Shown: piece after piece, positions 1 through 9,615 of the stretch
Numbering within the stretch: position 1 is the stretch's first letter
Layout of the letters: every line of letters starts with the position of its first letter
Origin: Pseudomonas sp. B21_DOA
Lineage (GTDB): Bacteria; Pseudomonadota; Gammaproteobacteria; Pseudomonadales; Pseudomonadaceae
Reading direction: 5' to 3'
Assembly (NCBI GenBank): GCA_030544685.1
Contig: CP086683.1
Location: 4,712,001 to 4,776,000 of the forward strand
DNA: 64,000 bases
Made by a program: the position numbers and the translations under genes
Notes under the pieces: model-generated
Seen by the model: only the letters and a program-made list of their open reading frames with translations
Told to the model about the DNA's origin: nothing
Database searches by the model: none

Positions 1-164
1 CCCGAATCGGTTGGATCGTTAAACGAGAAAGCAGATCAGCGCTCAAAAAATACGTTTGCTCTTGACCCCGGATGGGGGTCGCCAAAAAGCTGTACAGGGC
101 CACGGTTGCCAAAAACAACAACAGACCGACCCTCAATAATAAAAAGAGCACGCAACGACAAATT
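1..164. other. Non-coding stretch at window edge
   Basis: I see no convincing gene here. The sequence has CA-rich stretches (for example AACAACAACAG near 115) and leads into the hairpin at 165-187, so it is probably the end or trailer of a transcription unit that lies outside the window. Confidence 0.4.
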
Positions 165-187
165 AAAGGGGAGCTTCGGCTCCCTTT
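165..187 (+). terminator. Hairpin, probable terminator
   Basis: A GC-rich stem (GGGGAGC against GCTCCC) closes on a TTCG tetraloop and is followed by CTTTG. It fits a Rho-independent terminator for something upstream of the window; the T-run is short. Confidence 0.5.
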
Positions 188-218
188 GTGCTTTCTGCAA
201 TTCCTGAAACCACCCCAA

Positions 219-316
219 TCCCTGTGGGAGCTGGCTTGCCAGCGATTGCGGTAGAACATTCAACATTGATGCTGGCTGACCTGACGCCATCGCTGGCAAG
301 CCAGCTCCCACAGGGT
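219..316. repeat. REP doublet (GTGGGAGCTGGCTTGCC type)
   Basis: Two inverted copies of CCTGTGGGAGCTGGCTTGCC are separated by about 50 bases, just downstream of the acyl-CoA synthetase stop. This is the usual arrangement of Pseudomonas REP elements between genes. Confidence 0.85.
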
Positions 317-321
317 TTAGG

Positions 322-2019
322 TTACCGCTCGGTTATTTTCAGCTCCTCGATACTGATCTCCCGCATTCTGAATTTCTGGATCTTCCCCGTCACCGTCATC
401 GGAAACGCGTCGACGAACTTGAAGTAGCGCGGTGTCTTGAAGTGGGCGATGCGTTCCTTGCACCAGGTTTGCAGCTCCAGCTCCGAGGCACTATGGCCGG
501 GGTGGAATTTGATCCAGGCGACGATTTCCTCACCGTAGCGCGAGCACGGAATGCCGACCACCTGCACGTCCGCCACCGCCGGATGAGTGAAGAAAAACTC
601 CTCCAGCTCACGCGGATAAACGTTCTCGCCGCCACGAATGATCATGTCCTTGTTACGCCCGGCGATGTTGACGTAACCCTCCTCGTTCATGCTCGCCAGA
701 TCGCCGGTGTGCATCCATCCCGCCTCGTCGATGGCTTCGGCGGTGGCCTGCGGATTGTTCCAGTAACCGAGCATCACGCTGTAACCGCGCGTGCACAATT
801 CGCCGATGGTGCCGCGCGGCACGAGGTGGCCAGCAGAGTCGATGATCTTGCTTTCCAGTTGCGGCTGGGTGCGCCCGACCGTGGTGACGCGCAGCTCCAG
901 CTCATCCGCTGGCCCAGTCTGCAGCGACACCGGGCTGGTTTCGGTCATGCCGTAGGCGATCTGCACTTCGCTCATGTGCATTTCGTTGATCACCCGGCGC
1001 ATGACCTCGATCGGACAGGTGGCGCCGGCCATGATCCCGGTGCGCAGGCTCGACAGGTCGAAGGTCTGCCGCTGCGGCTGATCGAGCATGGCGATGAACA
1101 TGGTCGGCACACCGTACAGCGCCGTGGCTTTTTCCTCGGCCACCGCTTGCAGGGTCAGCGCCGGATCGAAAGCGTCGTTGGGGTAAATCATCGTGCTGCC
1201 ATGGGTGACGCAACCGAGGTTGCCCATGACCATGCCGAAGCAGTGATACAGCGGCACCGGAATCACCAGACGATCGGCAGCCGTCAGGCCGAGGCTTTCG
1301 CCGACCATGTAGCCGTTGTTGAGAATGTTGTAGTGACTGAGGGTCGCGCCCTTGGGAAAACCGGTAGTGCCGGAGGTGTACTGGATGTTCACCGGTTGAT
1401 CGAAATGCAGGCTGGTGCTGCGTTCGCGCAGCTGTTCGGACGAGACGCTGGCGGCCAGATCGCTGAGCTGCGACCACGGCAGAAAACCGGGCGGCGGATT
1501 GGCATCGAGGCTGATCACGCCGCGCAGCTCCGGCAGACGCTCGCTGCGCAGCTGACCGATGGCGTGCTCGGTCAATTCTGGCGCCAGGCTCTGGAGCATT
1601 GCGTGGTAATTCGAGGTCTTGAACGCTCCGGCGCAGACCAGCCACTGGCAGCCGGATTGCTTGAGCACGTACTCGAGTTCGGAGCTGCGGTAGGCCGGAT
1701 TGATGTTGACCAGGATCACGCCGATCTTCGCCGTGGCGAACTGGGTAATGCACCACTGCGCGCAATTCGGCGCCCAGATGCCGAGGCGATCGCCGGTCTG
1801 CAAGCCCAGCGCGAGCAAGGCCCTGGCCTGCTCATCCACCGCCTCGGCCAGTTGCCGCCACGAATACCGCAGCCGTTGATGGCGCACCACCAACGCCTCG
1901 CCGTCCGGGTGTTGCGCGACAGTCTGATCGAAGCGCTGACCGATGGTCATCGCCAGCAGGGCTTGGTCCTGAGAGCCACGGCTGTAGCTGCGCTGCGGGT
2001 TTGCACTGGGTTGATCCAT
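322..2019 (-). CDS. AMP-binding acyl-CoA synthetase next to the liu operon
   Basis: A 565-residue member of the ANL (acyl-CoA synthetase) superfamily, which activates a carboxylic acid with ATP and joins it to CoA. The adenylate-binding loop [11 protein letters not shown] starts near residue 214, YGMTETSP follows near 360, and the C-terminal TGKIQK lysine motif is near 545. It is divergent from liuA, and a medium- or branched-chain acyl-CoA ligase is commonly found beside the leucine/isovalerate genes in pseudomonads. I therefore infer that it activates isovalerate or a related short or branched acid; the substrate is not visible in the sequence. AGGGG lies upstream of the ATG. The frame is intact. 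Confidence 0.85.
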   Translation of the reverse strand: MDQPSANPQRSYSRGSQDQALLAMTIGQRFDQTVAQHPDGEALVVRHQRLRYSWRQLAEAVDEQARALLALGLQTGDRLGIWAPNCAQWCITQFATAKIGVILVNINPAYRSSELEYVLKQSGCQWLVCAGAFKTSNYHAMLQSLAPELTEHAIGQLRSERLPELRGVISLDANPPPGFLPWSQLSDLAASVSSEQLRERSTSLHFDQPVNIQYTSGTTGFPKGATLSHYNILNNGYMVGESLGLTAADRLVIPVPLYHCFGMVMGNLGCVTHGSTMIYPNDAFDPALTLQAVAEEKATALYGVPTMFIAMLDQPQRQTFDLSSLRTGIMAGATCPIEVMRRVINEMHMSEVQIAYGMTETSPVSLQTGPADELELRVTTVGRTQPQLESKIIDSAGHLVPRGTIGELCTRGYSVMLGYWNNPQATAEAIDEAGWMHTGDLASMNEEGYVNIAGRNKDMIIRGGENVYPRELEEFFFTHPAVADVQVVGIPCSRYGEEIVAWIKFHPGHSASELELQTWCKERIAHFKTPRYFKFVDAFPMTVTGKIQKFRMREISIEELKITER

Positions 2020-2065
2020 GACGACCCCTATTGTCTTTATTAGTGGGTTTTCCCGGTTTTGAATC

Positions 2066-2158
2066 CCTGTGGGAGCGAGCCTGCTCGTGAATACGCTGCG
2101 TCATTCACCCTTTAGGGCGACTGATACAGCGCTTTCGCGAGCAGGCTCGCTCCCACCA
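2066..2158. repeat. REP doublet
   Basis: Inverted copies of GTGGGAGCGAGCCTGCTCG flank about 45 bases in the divergent region between the acyl-CoA synthetase and liuA. The left copy has GTGA in place of GCGA. Confidence 0.9.
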
Positions 2159-2205
2159 GAAACAAACCGATATCTGATCCTGAACTGCCCTTACTCTCGC
2201 CCAAG

Positions 2206-2267
2206 TTGACGCTTACGTAAAGCCGATTGACAGTCGATCTCTGGAAGCTTTACGTTAACGTAAAGCT
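2206..2267 (+). promoter_or_regulatory. LiuR-type operator and liuA promoter region
   Basis: Positions 2246-2267 are a perfect 22-bp palindrome with core TTTACGTTAACGTAAA. A related half-element, CTTACGTAAAG, lies at 2212-2222, and TTGACA sits at 2227-2232 as a possible -35. The core matches the motif reported for LiuR, the MerR-family regulator of branched-chain amino acid and isovalerate catabolism in proteobacteria. MerR-type operators usually lie between -35 and -10, which this spacing allows. No liuR gene is seen in the window, so the regulator must be encoded elsewhere. Confidence 0.75.
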
Positions 2268-2319
2268 GAACGCCGATTCGTCGTGCGCTCCACCCGATAA
2301 AAAAGCCAAAAGGTGCCAC

Positions 2320-3483
2320 ATGAGCTATCCATCCCTGAATTTCGCCCTTGGTGAAACCATCGACATGCTGCGCGATCAGGTGCAGTCCTTCGTCGCCGAT
2401 CAGATCGCCCCGCGTGCCGCGCAGATCGATCACGACAACCTGTTCCCCGCCGACATGTGGCGCAAATTCGGTGACATGGGCCTGCTCGGCATCACCGTGC
2501 CGGAAGAGTACGGCGGCGCAGGTCTGGGTTATCTGGCGCACGTGGTGGCGATGGAAGAAATCAGCCGTGGCTCGGCGTCGGTGGCGTTGTCCTATGGCGC
2601 GCACTCCAATCTTTGCGTCAACCAGATCAACCGCAACGGCAATCACGAACAGAAAAGCAAATACCTGCCGAAGCTGATCAGCGGCGAGCACGTCGGCGCC
2701 CTGGCGATGAGCGAGCCCAACGCCGGTTCCGACGTGGTCTCGATGAAGCTGCGCGCCGACAAACGCGGCGATCGCTTCGTACTCAACGGCAGCAAAACCT
2801 GGATCACCAACGGCCCTGACGCCAATACCTATGTGATCTACGCCAAGACCGATCTGGAAAAAGGCCCGCACGGCATTACTGCGTTCATCGTCGAGCGTGA
2901 CTGGAAAGGCTTCAGCCGCAGCAACAAGTTCGACAAGCTCGGCATGCGCGGCTCCAACACCTGCGAGCTGTTTTTCGATGACCTCGAAGTACCCGAAGAG
3001 AACATCCTCGGCGTGCTCAACGGTGGCGTGAAAGTGCTGATGAGCGGCCTCGATTACGAACGCGTGGTGCTCTCCGGCGGCCCGACCGGGATCATGCAGT
3101 CGTGCATGGACCTGATCGTGCCGTACATCCACGACCGCAAGCAGTTCGGCCAGAGCATCGGCGAATTCCAGCTGATCCAGGGCAAAGTCGCCGACATGTA
3201 CACCCAGCTCAACGCCAGCCGCGCTTATCTGTACGCGGTGGCCCAGGCCTGCGAGCGCGGCGAAACCACGCGCAAGGACGCGGCCGGGGTGATCCTCTAC
3301 ACCGCCGAACGCGCCACGCAAATGGCCCTCGACGCGATCCAGATTCTCGGCGGCAACGGCTATATCAACGAATTCCCCGCCGGCCGCCTGCTGCGCGACG
3401 CCAAGCTCTACGAAATCGGCGCCGGCACCAGCGAGATCCGCCGCATGCTGATCGGCCGCGAACTGTTCAACGAGACGAAATGA
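2320..3483 (+). CDS. liuA: Isovaleryl-CoA dehydrogenase
   Basis: A 387-residue FAD-dependent acyl-CoA dehydrogenase that oxidises isovaleryl-CoA to 3-methylcrotonyl-CoA in leucine breakdown. The catalytic base of this family is a glutamate in a LDxER context; here it is Glu247 in [12 protein letters not shown], a position typical of isovaleryl-CoA dehydrogenases. The family signatures [12 protein letters not shown] (about residue 128) and [13 protein letters not shown] (near 350) are present. I chose the ATG at 2320 over an upstream in-frame start because the protein then has the usual length and begins MSYPSLNF. It is the first gene of liuABCD, behind the LiuR-type palindrome. Confidence 0.95.
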   Translation: MSYPSLNFALGETIDMLRDQVQSFVADQIAPRAAQIDHDNLFPADMWRKFGDMGLLGITVPEEYGGAGLGYLAHVVAMEEISRGSASVALSYGAHSNLCVNQINRNGNHEQKSKYLPKLISGEHVGALAMSEPNAGSDVVSMKLRADKRGDRFVLNGSKTWITNGPDANTYVIYAKTDLEKGPHGITAFIVERDWKGFSRSNKFDKLGMRGSNTCELFFDDLEVPEENILGVLNGGVKVLMSGLDYERVVLSGGPTGIMQSCMDLIVPYIHDRKQFGQSIGEFQLIQGKVADMYTQLNASRAYLYAVAQACERGETTRKDAAGVILYTAERATQMALDAIQILGGNGYINEFPAGRLLRDAKLYEIGAGTSEIRRMLIGRELFNETK

Positions 3484-3489
3484 ATCTCG

Positions 3490-3574
3490 TCAGCTGCAAG
3501 CCGCAAGCTACACGCTGCAAGAGATCCACGCTCTTGCCCCGACTTGCAGCTTGCCGCTTGTAGCTAGAAGCTGC
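3490..3574. repeat. Imperfect inverted repeat between liuA and liuB
   Basis: Two imperfect inverted arms (CTGCAAGCCGCAAGCTAC and GCTTGCCGCTTGTAGCT) fill the gap between liuA and liuB. It is a dispersed-repeat type distinct from the REP family. It could fold in the operon mRNA and affect relative expression or stability of the two genes. Confidence 0.6.
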
Positions 3575-3590
3575 TTACGGAGTAAGCCCC

Positions 3591-5194
3591 ATGATTCTGC
3601 ACACTCAGCTCAACCCGCGTTCAGCGGAGTTCGCCGCCAACAGCGCGGCGATGCTCAAACAGGTCGACGCGCTGCACACCCTGCTCGCCCAAGTGGCGCA
3701 GGGTGGCGGTGTCAAAGCGCAGGAACGCCACACCTCGCGCGGTAAATTGCTGCCGCGCGAGCGCATCAATCGCTTGCTCGATCCGGGCTCGCCGTTTCTC
3801 GAAATCAGCCAACTGGCGGCTCACGCCGTGTATGGCGAAGACGTCCCGGCTGCCGGGGTGATCGCCGGGATCGGCCGCGTCGAAGGCGTGGAGTGCATGA
3901 TCGTCGCCAACGATGCGACGGTGAAAGGTGGCTCGTATTACCCGCTCACCGTGAAAAAACACCTGCGCGCGCAGACCATCGCCCAGCAGAATCGCCTGCC
4001 GTGCATTTATCTGGTGGATTCCGGTGGCGCGAACCTGCCGCGTCAGGACGAAGTGTTTCCGGATCGCGAGCATTTCGGGCGGATCTTTTTCAACCAGGCC
4101 AACATGAGCGCCATGGGCATCCCGCAGATCGCCGTGGTCATGGGCTCGTGCACCGCTGGCGGCGCGTATGTGCCGGCAATGGCGGACGAAGCGATCATGG
4201 TGCGCAACCAGGCGACGATTTTCCTCGCCGGCCCGCCGCTGGTGAAAGCCGCGACCGGCGAAGTGGTCAGCGCCGAAGACCTCGGCGGCGCCGATGTGCA
4301 CTGCAAGACTTCTGGTGTGGCCGACCATTACGCCGAGAACGACGAACACGCCCTTGCCCTCGCCCGCCGCAGCGTTGCCAACCTCAACTGGCGCAAACTC
4401 GGCGAGGTGCAGCAACGCACGCCGATTGCGCCGCTGTACGCCAGCGACGAGTTGTACGGCGTGGTTCCGGCTGACGCCAAGCAGCCATTCGATGTGCGCG
4501 AAGTGATCGCGCGGCTGGTCGACGGTTCGGTGTTCGATGAATTCAAAGCGCTGTTCGGCACCACGCTGGTCTGCGGTTTCGCGCACCTGCACGGCTACCC
4601 GATCGCGATTCTGGCGAACAATGGCATCCTCTTCGCCGAAGCCGCGCAGAAAGGCGCGCACTTCATCGAACTGGCCTGCCAGCGCGGCATCCCGCTGTTG
4701 TTTCTGCAGAACATCACCGGTTTCATGGTCGGCCAGAAGTACGAAGCCGGCGGCATCGCCAAGCACGGCGCGAAACTGGTGACCGCGGTGGCCTGCGCCA
4801 AAGTGCCGAAATTCACCGTGATCATCGGCGGCAGCTTCGGTGCCGGCAACTACGGCATGTGCGGTCGCGCTTACGACCCGCGTTTTTGTGGATGTGGCCG
4901 AACGCGCGGATCGGCGTGATGGGCGCCGAACAGGCCGCCGGAGTGCTGGTGCAGGTCAAGCGCGAACAAGCCGAACGCAGCGGTCAGGCGTTCAGCGCCG
5001 AGCAGGAGACCGAGATCAAGCAGCCGATTCTCGATCAGTACGAAGAACAGGGTCACCCCTACTACTCCAGCGCGCGGCTGTGGGACGACGGCGTCATCGA
5101 CCCGGCGCAGACCCGCGACGTACTGGCCCTGGCCTTGTCCGCGTCGCTGAACGCGCCAATCGAACCGAGCCGCTTCGGCGTGTTCCGGATGTGA
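3591..5194 (+). CDS. liuB: Methylcrotonyl-CoA carboxylase, carboxyltransferase beta subunit (frame broken)
   Basis: This is the biotin-free beta subunit of 3-methylcrotonyl-CoA carboxylase, which moves the carboxyl group from biotin to 3-methylcrotonyl-CoA. Two crotonase-like halves are visible, with [18 protein letters not shown] in the first and [17 protein letters not shown] in the second. The frame is lost at the T-run 4883-4887: with six T instead of five the protein reads on as [15 protein letters not shown] to the stop at 5194 and has the usual length of about 534 residues. Without the fix, translation stops at 4919. I regard the missing T as a sequence error. It lies between liuA and liuC in one operon. 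Confidence 0.9.
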
Positions 5195-5207
5195 TGGGGA
5201 GAATCTG

Positions 5208-6020
5208 ATGAACGACTTCAATACCCTCGAACTGCAAAACGATCCACGCGGTTTCGCGACGCTGTGGCTCAATCGCGCGGAGAAAAACAACGCATTCAAC
5301 GCCGAGATGATCCGCGAACTGATCCTCGCTCTCGACAAGGTCGCCAGCGATTCGAGCCTGCGCTTCCTGCTGCTGCGCGGGCGCGGCAAGCACTTCAGTG
5401 CCGGCGCTGACCTGGCGTGGATGCAGCAATCAGCGGAACTCGATTACCACACCAACCTCGACGACGCCCGCGAGCTGGCCGAGCTGATGTACAACCTTGC
5501 CAAGCTGAAAATCCCCACGCTGGCCGTGGTGCAAGGCGCGGCGTTTGGTGGCGCGCTGGGCTTGATCAGTTGCTGTGACATGGCGATCGGCGCCGATGAC
5601 GCGCAGTTCTGCCTGTCGGAAGTGCGCATCGGCCTGGCGCCGGCGGTGATCAGCCCGTTCGTGGTGCAGGCAATCGGTGAAAGGGCGGCGCGGCGTTATG
5701 CACTGACGGCCGAGCGCTTCGGCGGCCAGCGGGCGCGGGAGATCGGCTTATTGTCGGAAAGCTATCCCGCCACTGAACTGGAGCAACAGGTCGAACAGTG
5801 GATCGACAACCTGTTGCTCAACAGCCCCGCCGCCATGCGCGCCAGCAAAGATCTGCTGCGTGAAGTCGGCAACGGCGCGCTGACCCCGGCCCTGCGCCGC
5901 TACACCGAAAATGCCATCGCGCGGATTCGCGTCAGCCCTGAAGGCCAGGAAGGCTTGCGTGCCTTCCTGCAAAAACGCCCACCGAACTGGCAAGCCGCAT
6001 CAACCAAGGAGTCGCGTTGA
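5208..6020 (+). CDS. liuC: Methylglutaconyl-CoA hydratase (enoyl-CoA hydratase family)
   Basis: A 270-residue crotonase-fold protein that hydrates 3-methylglutaconyl-CoA to HMG-CoA, the step after the carboxylase. The oxyanion-hole segments GRGKHFSAGADLAWM (near 65) and VQGAAFGGALGL (near 108) are present, followed by LSEVRIGLAPA. The start has a good GGGGAGAA ribosome site, 13 bases after liuB. The stop overlaps the liuD start (TGATG), so translation of the two is probably coupled. Assignment to LiuC rather than a generic hydratase rests on its place between liuB and liuD. Confidence 0.92.
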   Translation: MNDFNTLELQNDPRGFATLWLNRAEKNNAFNAEMIRELILALDKVASDSSLRFLLLRGRGKHFSAGADLAWMQQSAELDYHTNLDDARELAELMYNLAKLKIPTLAVVQGAAFGGALGLISCCDMAIGADDAQFCLSEVRIGLAPAVISPFVVQAIGERAARRYALTAERFGGQRAREIGLLSESYPATELEQQVEQWIDNLLLNSPAAMRASKDLLREVGNGALTPALRRYTENAIARIRVSPEGQEGLRAFLQKRPPNWQAASTKESR

Positions 6021-7968
6021 TGAGCGCACCTGTGATTACCACCCTGCTGGTGGCCAACCGCGGCGAAATCGCCTGCCGCGTGATGCGCACCGCCAAGGCT
6101 CTGGGCCTGACCACCGTCGCCGTGCACAGCGCCACCGACCGCGATGCGCGGCACAGCCGTGAAGCCGATATCCGTGTGGATCTGGGCGGCAGCAAGGCTG
6201 CCGAGAGTTATCTGCAAATCGATAAATTGATCGCCGCCGCCAAGGCCAGCGGTGCCCAGGCGATTCATCCCGGCTACGGCTTTCTCTCGGAAAACGCTGG
6301 ATTCGCCCGCGCCATCGAAGCCGCCGGACTGATCTTCCTCGGCCCGCCCGCCTCGGCCATCGATGCGATGGGCAGCAAATCCGCCGCCAAGGCGCTGATG
6401 GAAAAGGCTGGCGTGCCACTGGTGCCGGGTTATCACGGCGAAGCGCAGGATCTCGATACCTTCCGCGAAGCCTGCGAACGCATCGGTTATCCGGTGCTGC
6501 TCAAGGCCACGGCCGGCGGCGGTGGTAAAGGCATGAAAGTGGTCGAGGATATCAGCCAACTCGCTGAAGCCCTCGCCTCGGCGCAGCGCGAAGCGCAATC
6601 GTCATTTGGCGACTCGCGGATGTTGGTGGAAAAGTATTTGCTCAAGCCGCGTCATGTGGAGATTCAGGTGTTCGCCGATCAGCACGGCAACTGCCTGTAC
6701 CTCAACGAGCGCGACTGCTCGATTCAGCGTCGGCACCAGAAAGTCGTCGAAGAAGCCCCGGCGCCGGGTCTGACGCCCGAGTTGCGCCGGGCAATGGGCG
6801 AAGCGGCTGTGCGTTCGGCGCAGGCGATCGGTTATGTCGGCGCCGGCACCGTGGAGTTTTTGCTGGATGCGCGCGGCGAGTTTTTCTTCATGGAGATGAA
6901 CACGCGGCTGCAAGTCGAGCACCCGGTAACAGAAGCAATCACCGGGCTCGATCTGGTCGCCTGGCAGATCCGCGTCGCCCGTGGGGAAGCGCTGCCGATT
7001 ACCCAGGCGCAGGTGCCGCTCAACGGTCATGCGATTGAAGTGCGCTTGTATGCCGAAGATCCGGCGAATGATTTCCTCCCGGCCACCGGGCGTCTGCACT
7101 TGTACCGCGAATCGGCGCAAGGGCCAGGGCGGCGGGTCGACAGCGGCGTTGAGGAAGGTGACGAGATATCGCCGTTCTACGACCCGATGCTCGGCAAACT
7201 GATTGCCTGGGGCGAAGATCGCGAACAGGCACGCTTGCGTCTGTTGAGCATGCTCGACGAGTTTGCTATTGGCGGGCTGAAGACCAACATCAATTTCCTG
7301 CGCCGGATCATCGCGCATCCGGCATTTGCGGCGGCAGAGCTGGATACCGGGTTTATCCCGCGCTATCAGGAGCAATTGCTGCCTGCACCAGGCACATTGA
7401 GCGATGAGTTCTGGCGGGCGGCGGCGCAGGCGTTTGCGCAGAGTTTGCCCAAGCGTGCGCGGGCAGATGATCCCGCCTCACCCTGGTCTTGCGGCAGTGG
7501 TCTGCGGGCAGGCTTGCCGGCAGAAATCACTTTACATCTGAGTTGCGAGGGCAGGATCGCGCACTGACATTGGGAGCGGCGGCCCACGCCAGACTGCTGG
7601 GCGAAGCGCTGGTCGTCGAGCATGACGGCGTGCGACGCACATTGCGGGCGATTCATCAGGGTGGCGCGTTGTACCTGGAATGGGAAGGCGAGTTGCGGCG
7701 CATCGAAGCGTTCGATCCGATCAGTGCCGTTGAAGCCAGCCACAGCCATCAGGGCGGTCTGACCGCACCAATGAACGGCAGCATCGTGCGTGTGTTGGTC
7801 GAAGTGGGCCAATCGGTCGAGGCCGGGGCGCAACTGGTGGTGCTCGAAGCCATGAAGATGGAACACAGCATCCGCGCGCCGCACGCCGGGGTGGTCAAAG
7901 CGCTGTACTGCCGGGAAGGCGATATGGTCAGCGAAGGCAGCGCTTTGGTGGAGCTGGAAGAGGAGTGA
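6020..7968 (+). CDS. liuD: Methylcrotonyl-CoA carboxylase, biotin-carrying alpha subunit (frame broken)
   Basis: The alpha subunit of methylcrotonyl-CoA carboxylase. It has an N-terminal biotin carboxylase/ATP-grasp part (LLVANRGEIACRVMRTAK at the start, ATAGGGGKGMK near 165, EMNTRLQVEHPVTE near 290) and a C-terminal biotinyl domain with the biotin lysine in VLEAMKMEHSI. The frame breaks near 7551: GAGGGCAGGAT needs one more C (GAGGGCCAGGAT) to continue as CEGQDRALTLG. Restored length is about 649 residues, normal for the family. The start ATG at 6020 overlaps the liuC stop. No liuE (HMG-CoA lyase) follows, so the last pathway step must be encoded elsewhere. Confidence 0.9.
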
Positions 7969-7975
7969 AATGAAA

Positions 7976-8008
7976 GGATCGATCCTGGCCTTGAGCGAGG
8001 ATCGATCC
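7976..8008. terminator. Hairpin between convergent liuD and the LexA-like gene
   Basis: A perfect 11-bp stem (GGATCGATCCT against AGGATCGATCC) with a 11-base loop lies between two convergent genes. It has no T-run, so it may act as a bidirectional stabiliser or a weak terminator. Confidence 0.55.
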
Positions 8009-8010
8009 GT

Positions 8011-8670
8011 TCAATAACGCGCCGTCGCCTGAACCACCACGCCGATAATCCGGCATTCATCGGTGAGCAGGGTTTTCGGCCAGGTTGGATTGAGCGGCAC
8101 CAGGTAACGCTGGCCGGCCTGCTCGTCGAGTTTGCGGAAAATCGCTTCTTCGCTGTCCGGCCATTGGGCGATCACCAGTTTGCCAGGCACCGCCTCCAGC
8201 TCCGGGTCGACCAGAATCAGCATGCCCTCGGCAATGCTCTGGCCGCTGGGCGCAGTCATCGAATCCCCCGTCACCGTCAGCCAGAACGCCGCACCGCCGC
8301 GAGCGTGGTAATCCGTGAGTTCGAAGCGCTGCTTCGCTGATGCTCCGGGATAGCTCGCCGCAGCGTCGCGCACTTCGCACGGTGCACGCCAATCGCAAAC
8401 CGGGTAACGGAAGTACGGGTTGTACTTCTGCGCCAGCGGCATCTCGTCATCCGCGGCGGGCTGCGGTTCGCGGATCACCAGCACGACTTCGAGGAAGTCC
8501 ATTCCCAGCGCCTTGAGCACGCGATTCATTTCGGTAACACCGGGTTCGCGACGCTTGTTCAGCCAATGACCGATCCCGCCCTGGGACATGCCGACGCGCT
8601 CTCCGAGCTCTGTTTGAGTGACTTTGAGTTCACTCATCTTGGCCTTGACCAACTCAATCCATTTATCCAT
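8011..8670 (-). CDS. XRE/LexA-like (S24 peptidase) repressor
   Basis: A 219-residue regulator with an N-terminal helix-turn-helix (TQTELGERVGMSQGGIGHWL, about residues 15-35) and a C-terminal S24/LexA-type domain. The catalytic serine is expected in VTGDSMTAPSGQSIAEG, and the lysine in PGKLVIAQ. This layout is shared by phage cI-like and PrtR-type repressors that cleave themselves when RecA is activated. No phage or pyocin genes are adjacent, so the target is unknown. The start at 8670 (MDKWIELV) gives the best domain fit; an upstream in-frame start would add an implausible arginine-rich extension. It is divergent from the DUF6124-type gene. Confidence 0.85.
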   Translation of the reverse strand: MDKWIELVKAKMSELKVTQTELGERVGMSQGGIGHWLNKRREPGVTEMNRVLKALGMDFLEVVLVIREPQPAADDEMPLAQKYNPYFRYPVCDWRAPCEVRDAAASYPGASAKQRFELTDYHARGGAAFWLTVTGDSMTAPSGQSIAEGMLILVDPELEAVPGKLVIAQWPDSEEAIFRKLDEQAGQRYLVPLNPTWPKTLLTDECRIIGVVVQATARY

Positions 8671-8797
8671 GTGCCGCACCTTACGCGGACGTCTTCGACC
8701 AGCAAAACACATATTGTAGTATTTAAATTCTCGTCACAAATACAGGCGGTACTATCCTAGGGAAACGGACTTTCAAATGAACATGGAGTGCCTTCTC

Positions 8798-9199
8798 ATG
8801 ATGAACATCAGCAGCAAAGACCTGCCCGATCTGCAAATCGACACCAGCTTCACCTCGCCTCAAGGTAACGCCGCGGCACAGCGAGCGCTGGACTACTACT
8901 TGAAACCGACTGTTTCGAAATCCGAGACGGACGAACGTTTTTTCGATGTCAAAAACCATCTCAGTGGCGAGGAAGCACTGGTGCACGCCTCGGACTTGTT
9001 GCGATGTGCAGCCGCTACAGCGTTCAAGGCTGCAGAAAACCTGCAAGGCACGAATCGCGACCTGGCCTTCTCGGTGGTGCACATGGTGGATATGGCGCGG
9101 GCGATGGTCGACCATTCGATCGACAACGACGAAGTCACGGCGGACAAGGTACGGGCGGACAGGAAAGAATTTTCCCATCGAGTAGATAAAAACGTTTGA
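8798..9199 (+). CDS. DUF6124-type hypothetical protein
   Basis: A protein of about 133 residues that resembles the DUF6124 family of pseudomonads: an AAQRALDYYLKP motif near residue 27, then a helical part with EEALVHASDLLRCAAATAF and DLAFSVVHMVDMARAMVD. Function is unknown. GGAG at 8784-8787 points to the ATG at 8798, although 8777 and 8801 are also in frame. The stop codon overlaps the -35 element of the PrrF promoter (9196-9201). It is divergent from the LexA-like repressor, which may control it. Confidence 0.75.
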   Translation: MMNISSKDLPDLQIDTSFTSPQGNAAAQRALDYYLKPTVSKSETDERFFDVKNHLSGEEALVHASDLLRCAAATAFKAAENLQGTNRDLAFSVVHMVDMARAMVDHSIDNDEVTADKVRADRKEFSHRVDKNV

Positions 9200-9226
9200 C
9201 TTGCAAATGATAATGATTATTATTGC
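9196..9226 (+). promoter_or_regulatory. Fur box and prrF promoter
   Basis: TTGACT at 9196-9201 and TATTAT at 9218-9223 are 16 bases apart and form a good sigma-70 promoter. Between and over them lies AATGATAATGATTATTATTG, a strong match to the Fur box. Under iron-replete conditions Fur would cover this promoter. The -35 overlaps the stop codon of the preceding gene. Confidence 0.85.
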
Positions 9227-9230
9227 AAGC

Positions 9231-9342
9231 AGCTGGTCGCGAGATCAGTCGATGGACCAGAGACCTTAGGTCGGTCTTCTGGACTATCTCCTCATCAGGC
9301 TAATCACGGTTTTTGACCCGGCTTTTTGCCGGGTCTTTTTTG
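9231..9342 (+). ncRNA. prrF: PrrF iron-responsive small RNA
   Basis: The sequence begins GCTGGTCGCGAGATCAG, contains the conserved pairing core CTCATCAGGCTAATCACGG (9291-9309), and ends in a perfect terminator (GACCCGGC-TTTTT-GCCGGGTC then T6, 9315-9342). These are the hallmarks of PrrF sRNAs, which are made under iron starvation and, with Hfq, repress iron-rich proteins such as SodB, aconitase and succinate dehydrogenase. The Fur box directly upstream supports the call. Pseudomonads of this group usually carry two unlinked copies; I cannot tell which this is. Confidence 0.93.
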
Positions 9343-9615
9343 CCCGTTTTTCGGGCTTGTGTCTTCAGGCTAATGAAGTCTTTGGGTGCTGCAAATTCGA
9401 TGGCGCGGATCATATCAAATGAATATCGATTGGCAAGCCAGACCAGGCTCCATCGGGCCTAACTAATGGCGATCAGCACTTGAGAATCAATCGCATAGCC
9501 TCTAAGCTGCTGGCGCGTCACGGAAGACGCCCCCGCTACACCCGCAATTCCCCTCGGTTTCAGCCCTGCCTGCGTGTAAAGTACCGATCATAAAAATCCT
9601 GCTCTGGAAGCGATT

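Noticed and set aside
442..2043. Long plus-strand frame opposite the acyl-CoA synthetase
   Set aside because: It is the antisense shadow of a GC-rich gene with clear family motifs; its own translation is His/Arg-rich and has no motif.
4859..5194. Separate gene beginning [14 protein letters not shown] after liuB
   Set aside because: From WMWPNARIG onward it is the C-terminal part of LiuB, joined by restoring one T at 4883-4887.
8671..8797. Clear LexA-type operator between the repressor and the DUF6124-type gene
   Set aside because: I looked for a CTGT-N8-ACAG-like or other strong symmetry and found none good enough to claim.
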